Assembly: GCA_944474755.1 (NCBI GenBank)
Contig: OX104125.1
Location: forward strand, 49,401,346 to 49,465,345
Direction: 5' to 3'
DNA length: 64,000 bases
DNA from: Limnoperna fortunei
Lineage: Eukaryota > Mollusca > Bivalvia > Mytilida > Modiolidae
The notes under the pieces were generated by a model. That model was not told the origin of the DNA and did no database searches. It saw only the letters and a program-made list of their open reading frames with translations. Positions 11,561 through 22,740 of the stretch are shown here, one piece after another. Each line of letters opens with the position of its first letter. Position 1 is the first letter of the stretch. A program made the position numbers and the translations under genes.

Positions 11561-12150
11561 TTCGTCTACCTTTATTGTATATCAATTGTATTGATTGCTG
11601 GATAAAATAACAATATCGTCCATCAAACCTTTCTAGCAGTTCTATCGTACTTTTTTCAATCGTGATAACTTATTTCTCACACAGATCGCAGTTGACGTAT
11701 AACTTTTGACTACGTCTCGAGTTTGTAAACCCACGCACAATTTACCTTGCACAACTGTGGTAAAAATAATATTTAAAGACGCAGATGTTGCATCTTGTAC
11801 TGTATGCATGCGTTTCGCTAAACATTCTTCCTGTTCAATGAAACTTGTACTAATGGAACGAAAGAAAGTCTTGCTCGATGAAAGTTTATAGATATACGTG
11901 TTTTTTTCTTTTAAATAACGCAATTGCTTTTTTCTTCAATATTATGACCCTTTTAATTGTGTACATGGTGTTTAATTGTGTAACGATATTTTAAATAAAT
12001 AGTTATAAAAATAATAAGAATGTTCGATCATTGCTGTCGATTACTTACAAATGCGTATCTAAGAATACAATGTAAACACTATTATTAAACAAAGAAGCAA
12101 TATTGCATTTGATTCTTATTATTTCGCTGGTACGAAATTACCCAAATGCA
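11561..12150. repeat. Paralogous block X8, copy A
   Basis: Continuation of the host sequence after the family 1 element. It matches C from 63568 to the window end and a decayed copy at 46370-46760. Landmark: TCTCGAGTTTGTAAACCCA at about 11715. The overlapping short frames at 11642-11923 (minus) and 11706-11891 (plus) are not conserved in the other copies. Confidence 0.7.
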
Positions 12151-12151
12151 T

Positions 12152-12615
12152 AAAGGCACAACAGTAGTAAATATGTACCAGTAACAAGTTACCGGATTAT
12201 GTACCCTACATTAAGTACAGTACTGAATACTTCGTTGTGTTCTGATTTGGTAAATAGTGGTTAGATGTGTACATTTTTTTAGCTGTAAGCTCCTGCATCA
12301 ATTAAGTTTTAAAAAGTGGCAATTTTTTTCTCAGATCTTGCAAGATACAATTTTGGTAATTTTTTGAACAATGCAGTATTTTTACATTCACTGCATTAGA
12401 AATTGCATGTAAAAGTGGGAGCGTCTCAAAATGTTCTAACTAGCGATAAAAGGAATTGGTCACGGATATATATGGCATACATTTTTTAAATGGCAAATGC
12501 AAGTTTATTAATTTCCTAGTCCAGGTAAATGCTAATCAATGTTAGAAAGGTATGCAAATCACAGAAATGTTAGTGTCTTCGACTATAGCCAAAGCATTTA
12601 CTACTGTGCTACCTA
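12152..12615. repeat. Left 464-bp direct repeat of an LTR-like pair
   Basis: Nearly identical to 13852-14315 at an offset of about 1700 bases. Both start near AGGCAYAACAGTAGTAAAT and end at ACTGTGCTACCTA. It contains no gene; the frame 12552-12740 starts in it and runs out into the internal part. No TG...CA ends, primer-binding site or target duplication could be fixed, so LTR status is only one option. A partial tandem duplication with a 1.7-kb period is the other. Confidence 0.8.
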
Positions 12616-13851
12616 TATGTGAGATAATGTTTTGTGGATTTTTATTTCTGAGAGTAAATCAAGGTTATTTTTTGCATAGATTGTGGTATCTCTTGTTGCA
12701 ACTAACTGAAGGCTGTACTCAAAAAGAAGGTATTGTCTAATGGACACTATAAAAACTGCTAAGACAGCACATTTTACATTTTTCTATATACACATATTAA
12801 AAAACCACACACAATCACAGGAAAGTGTTCTCCTGTCTTTATTCCATTTTAACTTTCTTTCTGTATGGTCATCTTTACTTTTCGCAATGAGTTGGGCATA
12901 TTCATGGGCATAAAATTAAATTTCGATAAAAAAATTAGGCCAAAAATAAGGTAAATTTTAAACCGTACTGATCAGTTTGAACTTTGGATCAATTTCTCCC
13001 AAAGTTTTGATATGACAATGAAAACCTTTGGCTGAAAACTAGATTTTGTCTCCAATTGCTGAATTTAGGGTCACAATTAAGCAAATTAATAGGAACAAGT
13101 TCAAATTTTTTTACATTTTAGTCCAAAATAAGCAAAAATAAGCCAAAAATGGTAATGTATTGTCTATAAAAGTGATTATTATGCACATGATTTAACAAAA
13201 CCTGTTCAACAAATTGTTTGGAAAGGCATAATAAGGGTCAAAATATCCAACTTAAAAGAGAAAACAGATTTCCTTTACTTAAGTAGAATTTTTTGTGGAA
13301 TTTAGTGTTAGCAACAGCCTTTGACTGAAATATTGGTACTTTTATTTTGCACTAATTGAAGGTATATAACAGGTTAAATTAAAATTTGTTCATTTACTTG
13401 TACTTGTTTAATAGGTTTTCTTGTCTAAAAGCACCATCTTGTTAATTTGAAGCCACTTTGAAACAATTTAGGGGACAATATGGCATAGTTTAAAAGATGG
13501 AGTGTTCAGCTATTGAAAGCAACCATATCTTAGTGTGCCAGCATAGATTGGGCTGGCCAATACTATAATATAAGGCTAGTGCATTTAAAAGATATCTGTT
13601 ATAGAACTTTGATATTATTTTCTTATTTTAAAGTGCAGGGGCAGTGACAGATATGCAAATGTCTATTCTGAAGATGTCTTCAAACACATGTTATATGCAT
13701 ATGCAATTTTTCTCCTTGGGTAGGGCTAAAGAATAGAAGAATTTTTCAAGAACCCTTTGAGTACCAATATATCTTTTATTGATTTTAATTCAAATATGAC
13801 CTATGTACTTGATGTAGAAATATTTGCTAAATTGGTTCTCTTGCAAACTGG
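12616..13851. other. Interior of the LTR-like pair, non-coding
   Basis: About 1.24 kb of AT-rich sequence between the two 464-bp repeats. I see no gag, protease, reverse transcriptase or integrase motif on either strand. If the structure is a retrotransposon it is a non-autonomous type. Short phrases such as CCAAAAATAAG recur loosely at about 12943 and 13144. Confidence 0.5.
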
Positions 13852-14315
13852 GTATAGGCATAACAGTAGTAAATGTGTACCAGTAACAAGTTACCAGATT
13901 GTGTACCCTACATTAAGTACAGTACTGAATAATTCGTTGTGTTCTGATTTGGTAAATAGTGGTTAGATGTGTACAATTTTAGCTGTAAGCTTTTGCATCA
14001 ATTAAGTTTTAAAAAGTGGTAAAATTTTTCTCAGATCTTGCAAGATAAAATTTTGGTAATTTTTTAAACAATGTAGTATTTTTACATTCACTGCATTAGA
14101 AATTGCATGTAAAAGTGGGAGCGTCTCAAATTGTTCTGACTAGCGAAAAAAAGGAATTGGTCACGGATATATATGGCATACATTTTTAAATGGCAAATGA
14201 AAGTTTATTAATTTCCGAGTCCAGGTAAATGCTGCTCAATGTTAGAAAGGCATGCAAATCACAGAAATGTTAGTGTTTTCGACTATAGCCAAAGCATTTA
14301 CTACTGTGCTACCTA
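13852..14315. repeat. Right 464-bp direct repeat of an LTR-like pair
   Basis: Partner of 12152-12615, differing by scattered substitutions and a few single-base indels (for example GTACCAGTAACAAGTTACC is kept in both). Followed by unrelated sequence from AAGAAGGATCC. Confidence 0.8.
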
Positions 14316-14672
14316 AAGAAGGATCCATAATTGACAATACATATAGTATATTGGAGAGACTTGCGAGCTGCAAATAATTGACATCTATTGCTAATTTTGT
14401 TCACACTTAACGTTTATACGCTTTGACGCCAGTAATAGATCAATGTTTTTTCTTATTGTTCTTATCGTCAAACATTTCAATAGGAATTGATTTGATTGCC
14501 AGTCATAATCCCAGAACCACAGAAACAAACCATACAAAATAAAACCCTAAAATTACACAAGACCGTGTTTGTGTTTCATATCTTTTATGCTAGGTAAAAC
14601 CAATGTGTAATTACAGTTTCGATAAAAACACTATATAAAATAAGTTTATTATGTCAGAGACATTAAGAGACG
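14316..14672. other. AT-rich spacer, nothing recognised
   Basis: Unremarkable sequence between the LTR-like pair and the family 2 element. No open frame, no repeat match found elsewhere in the window. Confidence 0.5.
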
Positions 14673-14699
14673 TACAGTACTTGAGATAGAAAACGCAAC

Positions 14700-14890
14700 A
14701 CTTTTATCAATCCGTCAGCGATCCGTCAGCGTTCCAAAATCCGTCACCAATCAGTTATCAATCAGTCAGATCAGTCAAATCGTTCCCAATCCGTCAGATC
14801 ATTCCCAATCCGTCCATCCGTCAATTGACGGATTTGGAACGATTTGACTGATCTGACGGATTTATTTGGACTGATCGCTCCAATCCTTCC
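14700..14890. repeat. Left subterminal foldback array of family 2, copy 1
   Basis: Repeated AATCCGTCAG and ATCAGTCA motifs followed by their inverse. The centre is the palindrome CCGTCAATTGACGG at about 14818-14831, with arms containing TCAGATCAGTCAAATCGTTC and its complement. The same organisation is kept in copy 2 (43025-43195) and copy 3 (50950-51150). Confidence 0.8.
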
Positions 14891-15054
14891 ATTCAACTTC
14901 CGGTTAGTAAAATTAATATTTCGAAATGTGAAAATTCGTTTCACTCTCAAATATTAGAAGTATAAAAATGTCAACTGTTATGTCCTCATTGATGGACCGT
15001 TTTACCTAATAATAAGGCTAAAACTGGTCTAAAGTTATTAATAAAAAATGGAAT

Positions 15055-15475
15055 TTCACTAATGCATCTGTGACGAAATATAAACATTACATAGTGTAAT
15101 TTTGTAACAAAATAATTAAAACAAAGTAAATTTAAAAACGAACACACAATGACTTTAAAAAGCATCTCGCGTGCCAAGGCGCACGTGCGTATTTTGAAAG
15201 CGGGAAACGTCTAGTCTAAAGTTATAAATGATAAATGGAAATTCCCCCCCCCCCCCCCCGCCCGAAAAAAATCTATCACTAATGCATCTTTGACGGAATA
15301 TAAACATCACATAGTGTCATTTTATTAAAAAAAATAATTAAAAAAGTAATGAAAAAAAACCACACACACAATAAATTCAAAAAATATTTGACCTCGCATG
15401 CAAAGGCGTACATCTCGTATTTGTCTTCGAAAAGTTTTAAAGCGGAAAAAGCAAGAAACACGAAAAACGTGAAGG
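15055..15475. repeat. Tandem duplication of about 222 bp within family 2
   Basis: Two units, starting near ACTAATGCATCTGTGACG (15058) and ACTAATGCATCTTTGACG (15280). Both run through ATAAACAT(T/C)ACATAGTGT to a GC-richer patch. The fragment at 50589-51167 has only one unit, so the duplication is specific to copy 1. A C-run of about 17 at 15245-15261 separates the units. Confidence 0.75.
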
Positions 15476-15822
15476 CGAAATCGTAACATTTTTCACTTCG
15501 CCTTTTCGAGTTAGCTTGGTATGTATGTTTGAAGTTTGTTTAACACTATTTTCAAAAAGTATATTAGTTAATATAATATGACGTCGAGTGTTTATTGGGA
15601 AGAGCTGGAGTACCCAACGAAACAGCAAACCTTCGACAGGAAAACTGGTGCTCTTTGCAAACTTATAGGGATGAGTCGAGCACACCATCTCGCTGTAAGG
15701 ATCGAACAGACAACTTGGTGATCAATAATATTTTACTGCTACCTTAACCTCCGAGGTCGAGGTTTTTTATTGTAAACGCTTAAAAAGATCATTAGTCGTG
15801 GTTTTATCAGTTTTTTTCTTTG

Positions 15823-16090
15823 CCACACTTCCTATAAATATCGGTGTATAATACTGAATGAGATTTACGACAAAAGCGAAAACATCTATTTATATATTTT
15901 ATTAACTACCCCATATTGTCACATGAATTTACACAGAATTAAATAAAGAAACAAACTTATGTGCCACAGTTCCTAAGAATTCCGCTGTATAATACTGAAT
16001 AAGATTTACGACATAAGCGAAAACATCTATTTATATATTTTATTCACTATCTCATTGTGTGACATGAATTTACACAGAATTAAATCTCAA
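15823..16090. repeat. Tandem duplication of about 140 bp within family 2
   Basis: Two consecutive units, each with GTGTATAATACTGAAT or GCTGTATAATACTGAAT, then AAACATCTATTTATATATTT and a GAATTTACACAGAATTAAAT end. Copy 2 keeps about one unit (from 43240). Confidence 0.75.
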
Positions 16091-16313
16091 ATAAAGATTA
16101 AATTACTAACCGCGTTTGTATATCGAAGCTTATGAGCTAAATATGCGAACATGTAAGCGTATTACGAAAATCAATTCTGCTTTCGCATTTTAGCCGTCGC
16201 AGTTTGTTTATTTTACGATGTCTGTTAGAGTCATTCCACAGTTAATGATATATAAGTATAAATGGTTTCATTTCAATTCGGAAGTACTTAAATAAGTTAC
16301 TAGATTTAACAGA

Positions 16314-16885
16314 GCTGTCCAGCGCTGGCGGACATGGGATGTCCTCTCGTTTTTTGTGTGTGTTTTGTTCTTTTTTTTGGGGGGGGGGAGGGGTGGTTCA
16401 GGTCATATTAAAATTGCCGCGAACCATAGTGACATGTTTAGAGAGTGTCACGCTCCTTGCACGAAAGAAAAGTAAATATTACGCCCCAACCCATACCCCA
16501 TATTTTTTAAGTGGAATTCAAAATTGCCATTTTGTCCATCTTTCTCTAATTGATTGAAGGAGCCGAGTGGTGATGTTAGTTCATCAACTATTGATCGCGT
16601 GGTCTGTCGAAACTGAGGTTGCGGGTTCAAATCTCACTGCGGGCAGGGTGCACTCGACTCAATTGAAAGGGAGCCAGTTTTCCTACTGGAGGTCGGGGGT
16701 TTTATCCCGGTACTCCGGCTTCCTCCTCTGGACGCCATGATATAGATGAAAAATTGCTGAAAGTGGATTAAACAATATTTAAACAAGCAAACAAATCTAA
16801 TTGATTTATTTTTAACTTATTCTCGTCATGAATAAAGCTGAAATACTCTCGCTGAAAGAAAAGCAAACAATCAATCAATACAATA
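16314..16885 (+). repeat. Repeat R1 in family 2 copy 1, split by a SINE
   Basis: Left part 16314-16555 (contains GGACATGGGATGTCCTCTCG and a T-then-G run) and right part 16796-16885 (CTCGTCATGAATAAAGC ... AATCAATCAATAC). The intact equivalent in copy 2 is 43525-43852. R1 therefore came with the family 2 ancestor. Confidence 0.75.
16556..16795 (+). mobile_element. Full-length tRNA-derived SINE with 11-bp target duplication
   Basis: 240 bp. The tRNA-like head has an A-box-like AGCCGAGTGGTGATG (16561-16575) and a B box GGTTCAAATCT (16624-16634). The body carries AGGGTGCACTCGACTC and GGTACTCCGGCTTCCTCC, and the 3' end is GCTGAAAGTGGATTAAACA followed by a CAAACAAA-like tail. Target duplication TCTAATTGATT at 16545-16555 and 16796-16806. 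The matching place in copy 2 (about 43755-43770, TTTTAATTGATTG) is empty. It should be transcribed by RNA polymerase III if active. Movement would need a partner LINE, which is not in this window. Confidence 0.93.
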
Positions 16886-17099
16886 AGTTATTGTTTAAAT
16901 TGAATGACACTCTTTTAAAGGGCAAGTTTTGAAAAGGTTCTGTTTCATCGATAAGACACTGTAATGACAATGTTAAGGCCTAAAGAATTAATGACTTTGT
17001 TAAAAAAAAATTACTATTTCGTACTGAAACACGTGTCTATCTGTAACACATTTTTAGGCTTAACTTTAGTATTCGGAGACAATTCTCCCCGGCGTTATT

Positions 17100-17227
17100 G
17101 GGGCCTAGGTGGCTGATAGGGTGCGCCCGACTCCACTTAAATTGGCAAAAGACTATCGGTTTTAACCTGTACTCAGGCTCCCACCCCACCCAATAAAAAA
17201 TGGACGCCATGAAACAAATGGAACAGT
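17100..17227 (+). mobile_element. Older SINE in family 2 copy 1, internally deleted
   Basis: Begins GGGCCTAGGTGGCTGATAGG and jumps directly to GGTGCGCCCGACTCC, so most of the tRNA head is lost. The body ends with TGGACGCCATGAAA. Flanked by CCGGCGTTATT (17089-17099) and CCAGCGTAATT (17228-17238). Copy 2 has the same insertion at 44082-44307 without the deletion. Confidence 0.8.
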
Positions 17228-17929
17228 CCAGCGTAATTGTATGTATACTTTTTTAAACAACTTTTATTGCCTGTCCAATAAACTTGCGACAAGAATCGCT
17301 GTATATTTTACAACACAACTTTTTGTTCAGTAAACAATGCGTTTTGATAGACAATGTTTGTTTAACAGTTCAACAATTGTTATAAACAACAGTTTTATAA
17401 TTGTATTTAAAATGTTGTAGACTAATAAAAAAACACTCAGGCATACATTTAAGTAACTAATAATGATGTCAAAAAGAGGCCACGTTTTTTCCTAAATGTG
17501 AAATAAATCTGTTACTGATTGGGGGAGTCGGGTCGACTTAATATATTACAAAAAATATAGATGTAACAGGTCGCAAAAAATAAAATTGGCCGAAATCACG
17601 AGTCGCGGGAATAAAAAAACGAGAATCAATAATAAATTACAAAAAAAAAACATTTACGTCGTCCCTACTGATGTGCCTTAAATAGAAGATTTTTGAAGGT
17701 TTACAGGACTCGGTTCGCAGATATGTCCTGTTTTAAAGAAATGTGCTTAATTATATAATATAAAGAAAAAAATGTCTTTAAATATATTTATTTATTCATT
17801 TAGAACGAGACATTGTATTAACAATTCTTTTAATTGCATGTTTTTATTTTATTATAAAAATGGTATAATAAATCCATATATTATATACAAATGACGCAGA
17901 ATCCGTTTTATCTTTAAATTATTAATTTA

Positions 17930-18140
17930 TACGAATCCGTCAATAAACTAACCGATTTATGCATATAATTAAATGACGGATTCTGGATCGCACTGATTGG
18001 ACTGATCGCACTGATCGCTGACGGTTACCCAGGTAATGACGGATTCATAATTTTGGACGGATGTAGTCATCATCAATCAGTCAGCGATCCATCAGCGTTC
18101 CAAAATCCGTCAGCAATCAGTTATCAATCAGTCAAAGTGT
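17930..18140. repeat. Right subterminal array of family 2, copy 1
   Basis: Repeats of TGACGGATT, CTGATCGCTGACGG and CAATCAGTCAG, including a segment at about 18070-18125 that repeats the left end's order (CGTTCCAAAATCCGTCAGC). Confidence 0.75.
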
Positions 18141-18165
18141 TGCGTTTACGGGTGCAAGTACTGTA

Positions 18166-18440
18166 TATATTTATGTTATTTTTATTTAATGCAAGTAGTA
18201 ATCATACACGATAAACTTCTCTTAATATGTATCATATTAGCAAACGTATGATATATTTATATGTAAACTACAACAAATTTCATATACCAATATCAAAAAC
18301 AATTTCTTGAAATCTGTGTAACATTGTCACTGCGTTTACCTGTTCATGCCTAAGAAGCATTATGCTTTGCACACATAATCTTATATATGTACTTGTTAAA
18401 GTTAAATTAACATGACAATTTTGTAAAGCTGCATACATAT
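18166..18440. other. AT-rich spacer, nothing recognised
   Basis: Sequence following family 2 copy 1. No gene, no repeat partner found in the window. Confidence 0.45.
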
Positions 18441-19749
18441 TGTTATTATACTTTTTTAAATAAAAGAGTCATAATATGTTTGCGAATAATTTTGATTTGC
18501 AATAATTATTTCCACTGATAGCTTTTGAAGAATGAATTCTGAAAAAGACAGTGTAATACAACATATTTTATACAAGCATTGTATCTTTGATACAACATAT
18601 CTACGCGTCTACGCGAAGCTATGATATCGAATATTGTGCTTACAGATAAAACAAATCTTCGGGAATATTATTACTTATCCCGAATGCATTCGAAACGTAT
18701 GCTACTTACTAAATCATAAGTATTTCATTCACATAACTATACAGTTATGTAACGCAACAACGACTTATACCAAAATACAACTGTGAAAGTCCTTTTCAAG
18801 TCATGCAAGGATGTTATATTATTATATTGTTTTCCTCCTCTCGTCAGTTAAAATTTTGTTGCGGTTAAACATCAATCGTTACTTGCGGAAGTATTTCCAT
18901 CTTAATTATATGAATGCATTTTTATATATAGCATTTGGAAACATACATTGAATACGGAACTGAATGCTAAACCATGAAGAAATCTTATATTTGAGAAAAT
19001 CTCTCATTGAGAAACACGAAACCTACGACACATAATAAAATTGTACAAAACAGAATTGGAACAATGTAAACAAGTCATTTAAAGACCCAAAATGTTCCAA
19101 GAATGAATTTCGCTACGACAGTCCGTTTGTGTGGACATATTTGAGTCTCACAGACATTTTACCCCTTTCCGCAGTTTCTTGTATCAGTTAAAAATCTCTG
19201 TCTCATATATTTTGTTCGTTGTATCAGTCAAAATGTGATTTAAGAGTCATATTTTGTCTGAAAGCATGCGAATCAATTTTGTGCACTTATAATGATTGTT
19301 TCTGTATGATACATTTTACAGTCGTTTGCTGTCAATGACCGTTGATATTACTCTTCTTTTTTTTATTTTCGAGCAAAACAAAATTTTGAATGTTTGAAAG
19401 ATTTATTTATTGGTTTATCCGATAATTTTATTCGGAAGTTGAATGGACCGATTCTGAGTGGTCCGATTAATTTATTTAGATGTCTTTGCAGTTTGCTTGT
19501 TACTTGTTATATGTATTTGTATACACAGTTTATCCTTATCAATCACATTGCTGGACAAAGGGACAGAGAAAAAAATCAGCATGAAATCGTTCTAGGACCT
19601 CACGTTTCAGAAGGAAGCACACAATGTCTGTAGCAATCTTTTAATACAAGTATAATGTGTTTGCAAACGACTTAAATGTAAAACATAAATAAAGTTTTTG
19701 GAAAAGAAATAGTTAGTATTTATATCATGGAAAACCATTATTTGCACAA
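18440..19749. repeat. Paralogous block X1, copy B
   Basis: Matches C 57533-59459. A right-hand part also matches 47240-47470. Contains degenerate GTCTCACAGACATTTT and GTATCAGTCAAAAT motifs at about 19140-19260, related to those at 30740-31030. The frame 19394-19633 has a partly conserved counterpart in C (59026-59223; shared QFILI.HIAGQRDR). The two differ by more than codon third positions and have no recognised domain, so I do not call a gene. Confidence 0.7.
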
Positions 19750-21410
19750 AAAATATTTAGTCGTCGGAAAATCAATATTCTGCTCAATCTGCTTTAGGTG
19801 TGAAAAAGTAATCTAGTTGTATAAATGTTTTATTTCCTTGGTGACCGTGTTTATACATTTTTCAACAGTATTCCCACAAACAAATTCATTGCTCTTGAAA
19901 AAATTCGTTTTTTGTCTAATTTCGTTAGGCAACCTTATGATAACTCGTATGTTACTAGAGTGCTATATAAATGTGTTTCGTTTTGTAAATTTGAAAGTTA
20001 ATTCTTCGTTTTGAAAGACGTTTGATGAGACAATGATCAGTTTTAGAGCAGAATAATATACTGCATTTGTTTAAAAGTACAGTGATTATCAATTGTGATA
20101 CACAATGCATTGATTTATTAAAGTTGATACAAATTATTCACAACAAATAAGTTGCAGACATACTAGTTAGACATTGAAAAGTCAAAACAACTGATAAATA
20201 GTGTTGTTTAATACTAGAATCGCGCAATTTCAACGGAATTTTAAGTTTAACAAATAGACACAACTATCATTGATTCTTTTAATGATTTAGTCATTGTCTA
20301 ACTTTAGAGTCCTTACATTTCGGAATATATTTAAATTGTAAGGATTTTTAATTTCCGGTGTATAGTCTCAGCCGGATTTGAATTGAATTTTGACTATAAA
20401 AGATCTACAACATCTTACTCATTTGGATTTTAATTTTTTCGATTTGAACGCAACTGATGAGTCTTGATTAAACGAAATGCGCGTGACATCAATAAATTTT
20501 GGAAAAAAAAACACCAACAGTTCTCTTATTTCTGAGTACAGTAAAAGGGTTCCAGTGGTCGACTCACATAAAAACCAAGGTGTAAATTAGCCTATGTTAT
20601 ATATTTTACCTAATACAGTCATCACGACAGCAGTAGGATGGTGCATCCTATGTAATTCTATTTCAATTATTTGAGAAGACTATATAAGATACTCTCCAGA
20701 TACGGATTATGTGTTGCGTTGTGTATTTGTTGAAACACTTCTCAGTGTCTGGACAGGTCTGAACAACTGCAGCATGGATGTATTGTTTCTTCTACTGATA
20801 TTTGCCTTATTATTCATGAGCTTCTGTATGCGATTGTTTGACGAATCTACTCGCAATGTGTTGGTGCATGACAAATGACTAACACGTGTATTAAGTTTTC
20901 CTGAGCGTTGATACTATTTTTTCTCATTGTAAAGGTCAAAGGAAATGGTACCCAATTATCAGTAAATTAACGTCGTTTTTTACCTTATCTGGATTTAGAT
21001 AATATGAACAGATTGGCATTTTAACTGTCTAAATTATTAGTCCAAAATAGTCCAAATCGAATGCATTTAAATTGAAATATCGTATCACTGTTTAACGACA
21101 CAGACATATACCTTCTGTTCATACGTGTATGAGATGCTTTGAACATTTTTATGAATTTAAAAATTGTAGCAGAACATTCATTTACAAATACATACTGATA
21201 ATGGGTAAAGTGCTATAAATTTGTCCTTTAATGAAATTACTTGTTTGCCCCTTCAGTTTTATTTTTTCTATTTGTGAGCAAAAGAAAATGGCGCTTAATA
21301 TAAATGAGAAAAACACTACACTGGCTTTAATAGATTGAAAAAAAAATTATATATCATTCGAATGTAAACGTGTGTTTAAAATATACATTCTAAGCGACAG
21401 TTTCCAACAA
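19750..21410. repeat. Paralogous block X2, copy B
   Basis: Collinear with A about 205-1985 and C about 59660-60954. B lacks part of the ATGATAATGG...CACACGTAGATGC stretch present in A (about 706-783) and C (about 60181-60246). It shares TAAGATACTCTCCAGATACGG at about 20684. No gene. Confidence 0.8.
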
Positions 21411-21740
21411 AGTAAGATATACTATTGCAGACATATATGTCTACAAAAACACTGCATAAACACATTTTCCTGGTTTGCTTTTCACAAAAGCTACAATATA
21501 TAGTTTGTCATTATATAACATCAAAAGTAAAGATAAGAAAATTTACGAGAAAAAAGAAGAGAAATTCATAGGACAGTGACGTGATTCAGATTTAGAAAAA
21601 GACACTTGACACCAAAAAGTAACCAAGTACAACAAGTAAAATGTAAATCGAACGAACTAAAGAAATGCAGATGGACTCGGATTCTACTAAATAATTAAGT
21701 ACCTGTTTCAAATTGATATATTAAGAGTGACTAAACAGAC
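21411..21740. repeat. X2 extension shared by B and D
   Basis: Matches D at about 52240-52560 (landmarks AACAAAGTAAGATAT and AGAAATTCATAGGACAGTG) and is missing from A. B and D therefore preserve sequence that A has lost. No gene. Confidence 0.65.
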
Positions 21741-21759
21741 AAAATTCAATTCGTTGGTA

Positions 21760-22665
21760 ATGCCATAAAACACAATATCTCACATATAAAATCACCCTGG
21801 ACACCTAGGCGATGCAATTAAAATCCATATTTAACATATAAAATCAATCTCGACATTTAAGCAATGCAACTAGAAACCATATTTCACATATAAAATCATT
21901 CCTTAAATCTTGGTAATGCAATAAAAACAATATCGCACATATAAAATCACTCTGGAGAAAATAACAGTTCAATTAAAAACATATAAAATCAGTCTTGAGA
22001 CTTTAGAGATGCCATTAAAAACCATATTATACAACTACAATCATTCATGAGACCTTATGGAAATAAAAACTAAATTTCACATATAAAATCAATCCTGAGA
22101 CTTGTACTAAAAAATTAAAAAACATATTTTATGTATAAAATCACTCAGGGGATATGATGATGGAATTAATATAATATCATTCCTCATACCCAAAAGATGT
22201 AATCAAAAGGCATAGTACAAGTACAAAATTGCTCTCTGGAGGATTAAATAAAGTAATTAAAAACCATAGTACACATATAAAATCACTCCGAAAGCTGTAG
22301 GGATGCAATTAAAACCATATTTAACATATACAAATTAAGCCAGTGATCTTAGCGATGCAATAAAAATCCTATACCACATATAAAATAAATCCTGCGACCT
22401 TGAAAATGCAATTAAAAGCAATATTTAACATATAAAAACATGCCTGAGATTTTAGCGTTAAAATTAAAGATCATTTTACACATAAACAATAAATCCTGAG
22501 ACCTTGGTAATTTAATTAAAACCCACTTTCCATGTATAAAATTAATCCTGAGACAGTAGCGATGCAATGAAAAACCATATTTTGCATAAAAATTTAATTG
22601 TGAGACCTAAGCAACTGAACATATATTACATATATAAACTTACTCTTAAGACCCCAGAAATGAAA
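21760..22665. repeat. 52-bp minisatellite, opposite strand to the one in family 1
   Basis: About 17 diverged units of CACATATAAAATCA, then TCCTGAGACCTTAGCGATGC, then AATTAAAAACCATATT. This is the reverse complement of the 9410-10680 unit. No family 1 TIRs or GACA arrays were found beside it, so it is a free-standing array or the relic of a family 1 element whose ends are gone. The frame 22567-22812 is a chance frame at its right edge. Confidence 0.82.
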
Positions 22666-22740
22666 TCGAAAATCATGTTACACCCACTGGTACAGAAAAA
22701 ATGTGAGTGTTACCATTGTAAATATGGGATATGGTTAAAG

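Larger units (their letters stand above)
14675..18163. mobile_element. Family 2 TIR element, 3.5 kb, copy 1
   Basis: The left end reads CAGTACTTGAGATAG then AAAACGCAACACTTTT. The right end, read on the minus strand, is CAGTACTTGCACCCGT then AAACGCAACACTTTGA. TA flanks both ends (14673-14674, 18164-18165). Inside both termini are arrays of GTCAG, GATC and CCGTC motifs that form foldbacks (14700-14890 and 17930-18140). The interior carries tandem duplications (15055-15475 and 15823-16090), an R1 repeat split by a young SINE, and an older SINE at 17100-17227. No transposase was found. Copy 2 is at 42994-45243 and a fragment at 50589-51167. TA duplication and ends beginning CAGT point to Tc1/mariner by inference. 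Confidence 0.87.

Noticed and set aside
12152..14315. Calling a complete LTR retrotransposon
   Set aside because: No TG...CA ends, no primer-binding site, no polypurine tract and no coding interior could be shown, so only 'LTR-like direct repeats' is supported.
16561..16640. A possible tRNA gene
   Set aside because: A and B boxes are present, but the sequence continues into a SINE body with a target duplication and a simple tail; it is a SINE head.
19394..19633. A conserved small protein shared with 59026-59223
   Set aside because: Similarity extends through the whole non-coding block at the same level, the starts do not match, and no domain is seen; the shared frame is a by-product of the duplication.
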